From the NCBI RefSeq assembly GCF_000177335.1, contig NZ_ADFP01000090.1, forward strand, positions 1 to 38,731: 38,731 nucleotides of DNA, written 5' to 3'. The position numbers were made by a program, and so were the translations under genes. Source of the stretch: Pyramidobacter piscolens W5455 (GTDB lineage: Bacteria > Synergistota > Synergistia > Synergistales > Dethiosulfovibrionaceae). The notes under the pieces are model-generated. The model ran no database searches. It was not told the DNA's origin and saw nothing but the letters and a program-made list of their open reading frames with translations. Of the stretch, positions 35,032 through 38,731 are shown piece by piece; the stretch's first letter is position 1; each line of letters begins with the position of its first letter.

Positions 35032-35092
35032 ACGCAGCGGCAGGAAGAAGACGCGGTCAACCGCGCCGTTCTTCCTGTCGCTGCGTTATTTT
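35031..35092 (+). terminator. Terminator of the radical SAM gene
   Basis: AACGCAGCGGCAGGAAGAA (35031-35049) pairs over 19 bases with TTCTTCCTGTCGCTGCGTT (35069-35087), with one G-U pair; a small inner hairpin GCGG/CCGC sits in the loop and ATTTT follows. It begins at the stop codon itself. Confidence 0.88.
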
Positions 35093-35120
35093 GCGATCGC
35101 GGGTAAAAAACGGCGCGGCG

Positions 35121-35150
35121 TTGACATAATGTTGAGAACGATGTTATTAT
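35121..35150 (+). promoter_or_regulatory. Promoter ahead of the hairpin leader and glycosyltransferase
   Basis: A consensus TTGACA (35121-35126) and TATTAT (35145-35150) with an 18-bp spacer; TTATTA at 17 bp is an alternative reading. The sequence around it is strikingly AT-rich. Transcription would begin near 35157, only about 28 nt before a strong terminator-like hairpin. Confidence 0.75.
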
Positions 35151-35184
35151 TATTTTCATAATATGTTTTGCTTCCAAGGGTGCC

Positions 35185-35256
35185 GCGCCGCCGAAAGAGC
35201 GAGTACAGCTGCATCAAGCGCCGTACTCGCTCTTTCGGCGGCGCCTTTTCATTTTT
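35185..35256 (+). terminator. Strong terminator-like hairpin between promoter and glycosyltransferase start
   Basis: Twenty-two perfect base pairs (35185-35206 with 35223-35244), a 16-nt loop and then CTTTTCATTTTT. Placed between the only visible promoter and the coding start, it either ends a small RNA of about 100 nt or acts as an attenuator. No alternative antiterminator structure is obvious in the short leader. Confidence 0.8.
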
Positions 35257-35275
35257 CGACAGAGAGGTCGTGGCG

Positions 35276-37726
35276 ATGAAACCGCTTATGGATAAGCAAA
35301 AATCTTCCTGTGTCGTCATGAAACAGAATCAGGCCGGACATCCGCTCGTGAGCGTCGTCGTCCCCGTGTACAACGTGGAAGAATATCTCGAAGACATGCT
35401 GCGGAGCGTTTTGCGTCAGTCGTTGACGCAACTGGAAGTGATCTGCGTCAACGACGGCTCGACCGACGCTTCGTTGGACGTGCTGATGCGCTGGGCCGCC
35501 GAGGAGCCGCGCATTTCGGTGCTGTCGCAGGAAAACGCCGGACTGTCGGCCGCGCGCAACCGCGGGCTTGACGCCGCTGCGGGCGAGTACGCGATCTTTC
35601 TCGACGCCGGGGACAGGCTGCTGCCCGACAGTTTGCGGCGGCTGTACGATGCGGCTGTGAAAAACAAACTGGATTTGGTCAAAGGGGCGGTGCGCCTGAA
35701 GGGCGCGCGCCGCGGCGAAACGGAGCTGCCGGCGCCGTGGAGTCACCGCGATTGCCCGAAACTGTGGACGGCCGCGACCTTTGCCGAAGCGCCGCGCGAG
35801 CTGCTCGAGACGGCCGTTTCTTTCTACGGTCTGTACCGAACCGAGTTCGTGCGCCAAAGCGGCCTTGCGTTTTCGCCGCTGCCGGACGGCGGCGAACGCA
35901 GCTTCTCCGTGGGCTGTCTGACTGCGGCGCAGCGTCTGATGATCACCGACATTCCCGTCGCCGAGCGCCGTGTCGCCGAAACGGGATCGCCGTCCTTCGA
36001 ACGTCAGATTGTCTCGTATGCCGCGATTCGCGAGTTAGCGGCCACACTGCCGCAGGCAACGGCGCGCCTGGTTTGCCAGTGGGGGCTCAATCGCGTTTTC
36101 GAAGAATATTTCCGTCGGCTAGAACGGGGAAAAGACGTTTACGCCCTCCACGAACGCATCAAAGAGTTTGTCTGGTGCCTCGACGCAGACGACGTCGGCG
36201 AAGATTTTATCGCGGCGTTTGCGTACAAGGAGCATTTCTGGACGCTGAAAAATCTGTGTCTGCCGCCGCGCTTTGAGGGACGGCACGGCATCGCCGCGGA
36301 GGCGCGCCCGCTCGTCACGATCGTCATGCCCGTCTTCAACGCGCAGAGGTATCTGTGCGAAGCGGTGGAGAGCGCGCTGAGGCAGTCGCTGACTTCGTTC
36401 GAGCTGCTGTGCGTCGACGACGGTTCGACGGACGACACGCCCAATGTCCTGCGCGAATACGCCGCGCGCGACGGCCGGATCGTCGTGACGACGCAGGAAC
36501 ATGCCGGCGTCGGCGTGGCGCGTAACTTGGCGCTGGACGCGGCGCGGGGCGAATACGTGACGTTCCTTGACTCCGACGACGCGTTCGACGCCGATTATCT
36601 GCTGAAGATGACCGACCGGGCGCGCTCGACTCGGGCGGACGTCGTCGTGGGAGGAACGTACCGCTGGCAGGGCGGCGAAGCGGCGACCGCCGAACCGTCT
36701 TCGTTGCGGTTGAACCTGCTGCCGCGCGACCTGCCCGTGTTTTGTTGGCGCGACGTGCCGCAGTATATTTTCAATTTTTGCGACGGCGGTCCGGGCGGCA
36801 AGCTGTTCCGTCGCGATTTTATCGACTCCCTTCGGCTCCGCTTTCCGGCGCTGCCGCGCGCGGAAGATATTGTCTTTGTTTATGCGGCGCTGGGTGAAGC
36901 CTCGCGGATTATTGCGTACGACACTCCCGGGTACCGGCGCCGCGTCAACAATCCGCGCAGCCTCGAACACACCAAGGACGAATCGCCGCTGGCCTTTTGG
37001 GAGGCGACGAAACTGTGGAAGCGAAATCTGGCCGCGTCGGAATGCTGGCCGCAGGTGAAGCAGAGCTTCATCAACAGCACGCTGGATCGCTGCGCTTACA
37101 ATCTGCGCATGGTCGGTACGCTCGACAGCGTGTTCAGGATCCTGCGCGAGCTGAGAACGCAGGCCAACGAACTGATGGAGCTTGACCGGCGCGATCGCGG
37201 CTATTTTTACAATCCGTCGAATCTGGATTACGTGACGCGCCTGCTGCAGTACGAAGACGAAAGCGAGTATCTGTTCGCGCGCTGCCGCCGCCTGGACGGA
37301 CTCGAACTCCAGCTTCGGAACGTGAACGCGCGCTGCGCGAAGCTCGAAAAAGACCGGAGCCTCGCCGCACAGGAAGCGTCGCGGCGTCAGGCAGCCGAGA
37401 AAGAGCTGTCGTCGGCGCGTTCACAGCTGCAGAAAGAAACATCGCAGCGTCAGACAGCCGAGAAGGAACTGTCGTCGGCGCGTTCACAGTTGCAAAAAGA
37501 AACATCACAGCGCCAGACAGCCGAACGTGAGGCGGAGACGGCGCGCAACCAGCTGCGGACAAAAGAGAACGTGATGCATGATCTCCAGCGCAGCGTTTCC
37601 TTCCGCCTTGGCCGCGTTCTCACCTGGGTGCCGCGCAAAGCGCGCGGCGGCGTTCGCTGCTGGCGCGATCACGGATTGGCGCACATTCTGCGCCGGGCGC
37701 TGTGGCATCTGGGCCTGAAAAAATAA
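35276..37726 (+). CDS. Tandem GT2-family glycosyltransferase with a C-terminal coiled coil
   Basis: An 816-residue protein with two GT-A domains. Domain 1 (about 23-130) has VSVVVPVYNVEEYLED and CVNDGSTDAS, but its metal-binding site reads LDAGD (Asp110 to Asp113) rather than DxD. Domain 2 (from about 344) has VTIVMPVFNAQRYL, CVDDGSTDDT and an intact LDSDD (Asp432-Asp435). So domain 2 is likely active and domain 1 possibly weakened. A charged coiled coil (about 673-775) contains three copies of a 21-residue unit, ending in a basic tail. It has no membrane helix, and its sugar and acceptor are unknown; surface polysaccharide or protein glycosylation is a guess. ATG 35276 is set by AGAGAGG 8 nt upstream. 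Confidence 0.88.
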   Translation: MKPLMDKQKSSCVVMKQNQAGHPLVSVVVPVYNVEEYLEDMLRSVLRQSLTQLEVICVNDGSTDASLDVLMRWAAEEPRISVLSQENAGLSAARNRGLDAAAGEYAIFLDAGDRLLPDSLRRLYDAAVKNKLDLVKGAVRLKGARRGETELPAPWSHRDCPKLWTAATFAEAPRELLETAVSFYGLYRTEFVRQSGLAFSPLPDGGERSFSVGCLTAAQRLMITDIPVAERRVAETGSPSFERQIVSYAAIRELAATLPQATARLVCQWGLNRVFEEYFRRLERGKDVYALHERIKEFVWCLDADDVGEDFIAAFAYKEHFWTLKNLCLPPRFEGRHGIAAEARPLVTIVMPVFNAQRYLCEAVESALRQSLTSFELLCVDDGSTDDTPNVLREYAARDGRIVVTTQEHAGVGVARNLALDAARGEYVTFLDSDDAFDADYLLKMTDRARSTRADVVVGGTYRWQGGEAATAEPSSLRLNLLPRDLPVFCWRDVPQYIFNFCDGGPGGKLFRRDFIDSLRLRFPALPRAEDIVFVYAALGEASRIIAYDTPGYRRRVNNPRSLEHTKDESPLAFWEATKLWKRNLAASECWPQVKQSFINSTLDRCAYNLRMVGTLDSVFRILRELRTQANELMELDRRDRGYFYNPSNLDYVTRLLQYEDESEYLFARCRRLDGLELQLRNVNARCAKLEKDRSLAAQEASRRQAAEKELSSARSQLQKETSQRQTAEKELSSARSQLQKETSQRQTAEREAETARNQLRTKENVMHDLQRSVSFRLGRVLTWVPRKARGGVRCWRDHGLAHILRRALWHLGLKK
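37379..37567 (+). repeat. Three 63-bp in-frame tandem repeats in the glycosyltransferase gene
   Basis: Units at 37379-37441, 37442-37504 and 37505-37567 each encode 21 residues, exactly three heptads. Copies 1 and 2 are nearly identical (SxRQxAEKELSSARSQLQ...). The third diverges after SQRQTAER. The pattern suggests recent unit duplication and a coiled coil whose length could vary between strains. Confidence 0.9.
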
Positions 37727-37887
37727 CCGAAACCCTCTCATGAACAGCGAATAATCAAGACGAATACAACGAAGAAAGGGCAACGGCGTTTCCTTGGGAG
37801 TGCCGCTGTCCGCGAGAAAAAATAACGATTCTGAAGTGCCCTTAGCCGCGCACGAGTGTAGGAATCTACAATTCTGCGCCGGAGCAC

Positions 37888-37917
37888 TTGAAGCGGGGAC
37901 GGTGGATCTGTTATAAT
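37888..37917 (+). promoter_or_regulatory. Promoter of the secreted DUF3298-like gene
   Basis: TTGAAG (37888-37893) and a consensus TATAAT (37912-37917) with an 18-bp spacer, giving a leader of about 55 nt. The stretch 37727-37887 before it holds no gene and no clear terminator for the glycosyltransferase; a small hairpin (TGTAG/CTACA) lies within it. Confidence 0.7.
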
Positions 37918-37977
37918 TCCTACTGGTATGAAGGTGTTTCACAGATCCCAAAATTAAGATTCGGAGGAAATTTTGAA

Positions 37978-38577
37978 ATGAAAAAAGTGATTTTGGCTCT
38001 TCTGGCTGCGGTGGCTCTTCCCTTCGCTGCTCAGGCTCAGGTCGTCGACGCGGTTCAGGCCGACGGTTTCGGTCTGAAGCTGGTGTACCCCGCGGTGCAC
38101 GCGGAAAACGCGAAAGCCCAGGAAATGATCAACAAGGACATCGCCGCCTACGTTGACGGCATGAAAGCGAAGTACGACGCTCGGAAGAACGTGTCCATGA
38201 GCTACGCCGCGAAGTTCGAGGACGAGAAGTACGTCTCTCTGGTCATGAGCACGTCGGTCATGGAGCAGGGCGCGGCCAATCCCGAGAATTTCGAGCACGG
38301 CGTAGTGTACAGCAAAGTCACCGGCGAGCGCGTGCCTCTCGGCCGCTTTGCCCGCGTTAAAAACGTGAACGCGCTCGTGAAGAATCTGAAGAAGGGCGCC
38401 TGGAAGCTTTACAATCAGGAGGGCAAGGCGCTCGCGTTCAGCGCCGAGTTCGTTCCCGAAAAGCTGAGCGACGAGTTCTATCTTGCCGACGCCAAGACGG
38501 TGGCCGTGATCTATCAGCAGGGCGACCTGGCTCCCTATTCCGAGGGCGCTGTGCGCGTGATCTCGAAACGTCGTTAA
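37978..38577 (+). CDS. Secreted protein with a DUF3298/RsiV-like domain
   Basis: A 199-residue exported protein. Residues 1-21 form a standard signal peptide (MKKVILALLAAVALPFAAQA) with a probable cleavage after AQA. The mature part follows the DUF4163-DUF3298 pattern: an N-terminal half with an LVYPAV...N..I..... segment, GVVYSKVTGERVPLGRF, and the closing FYLADAKTVAVIYQQGDLAPYSEGAVRV, where the APYSEG block is typical of DUF3298. RsiV of Bacillus uses this fold to bind lysozyme, but here there is no membrane anchor or sigma factor. The function is unknown; periplasmic. The start follows GGAGG at about 10 nt. Confidence 0.8.
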   Translation: MKKVILALLAAVALPFAAQAQVVDAVQADGFGLKLVYPAVHAENAKAQEMINKDIAAYVDGMKAKYDARKNVSMSYAAKFEDEKYVSLVMSTSVMEQGAANPENFEHGVVYSKVTGERVPLGRFARVKNVNALVKNLKKGAWKLYNQEGKALAFSAEFVPEKLSDEFYLADAKTVAVIYQQGDLAPYSEGAVRVISKRR

Positions 38578-38602
38578 TCGCGGCGTGAAAATCGTATAAA
38601 AC

Positions 38603-38661
38603 AATCCCCGCCGCGGGCACGGTTCTGTTTCTCCACAGAACGCGCCCGCGGCGGGGATTTT
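38603..38661 (+). terminator. Terminator of the DUF3298-like gene
   Basis: AATCCCCGCCGCGGGC (38603-38618) pairs perfectly over 16 bp with GCCCGCGGCGGGGATT (38644-38659), with an inner GTTCTGT/ACAGAAC hairpin in the loop, followed by TT. The remaining 70 bases of the window hold nothing that I recognise. Confidence 0.85.
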
Positions 38662-38731
38662 GCGTTCGGACGACGGCGCGGGCGAAATGGAGAATTGCCG
38701 CTTTTTGTCGCGCGCCAATCATAACCACCGT

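Noticed and set aside
37505-37951. A 148-codon minus-strand frame across the end of the glycosyltransferase gene
   Set aside because: Half lies opposite the coiled-coil repeats, the rest opposite a good plus-strand promoter; no start signal.

Overview
This window looks like chromosomal core DNA from a GC-rich, diderm anaerobe. The gene set suggests Synergistota (a Pyramidobacter-like member of the Synergistaceae), but that is inference from content and style; no rRNA or other phylogenetic marker was tested. The evidence for a diderm is a TamB/AsmA-like inner-membrane protein together with a MurE carrying the meso-diaminopimelate signature. The rapZ-yvcK-whiA trio sits just downstream of the division genes.

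Layout. 1-115: the tail of a winged-helix regulator. 116-4326: a methionine/folate operon (metF, a free-standing MetH reactivation domain, and a MetH lacking that domain), preceded by a promoter, a divergent S-box-like (SAM) riboswitch and an attenuator terminator. 4327-8644: two minus-strand genes, uridine phosphorylase and a long TamB-like protein. 8824-10157: an uncharacterised 98-residue protein and an ArsA/Get3-type ATPase. 10229-11557: a deoxyinosine/uracil-type DNA glycosylase (minus) divergent from an HD-domain hydrolase (plus). 11783-12120: the RNase P RNA gene. 12368-28023: a complete division and cell-wall (dcw) cluster, mraZ-rsmH-ftsL-ftsI-murE-murF-mraY-murD-ftsW-murG-murC-ftsQ-like-ftsA-ftsZ, all on the plus strand with overlaps or short gaps. 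It is driven by a good promoter with three MraZ-type repeats at exact 10-bp spacing. 28053-31707: a SPOR-domain protein, rapZ, yvcK and whiA. 31731-34101: gapA-pgk. 34123-35031: a PflA-like radical SAM protein. 35121-37726: a promoter plus strong terminator unit, then a double-domain GT2 glycosyltransferase. 37888-38661: a secreted DUF3298-type protein.

How it works together. The metF operon makes methyltetrahydrofolate and passes the methyl group to homocysteine; the riboswitch would shut it when SAM is plentiful. The dcw block makes lipid II (MurC-F, MraY, MurG), flips or polymerises it at the septum (FtsW/FtsI) and builds the Z-ring (FtsZ/FtsA). The SPOR protein and the RapZ/YvcK/WhiA module add division and carbon-flux control. 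gapA-pgk supplies lower glycolysis.

The most notable points are the unusual S-box, the split methionine synthase, a GAPDH whose NAD-selecting Asp is replaced by Arg, the three-copy MraZ operator, a divergent FtsQ, three places where a promoter is nested in the preceding terminator, and a short promoter-terminator RNA unit ahead of the glycosyltransferase. I see no CRISPR array, tRNA, insertion sequence or prophage, and no clear wholly new multi-gene system. No homology search was run; names rest on motif recognition.
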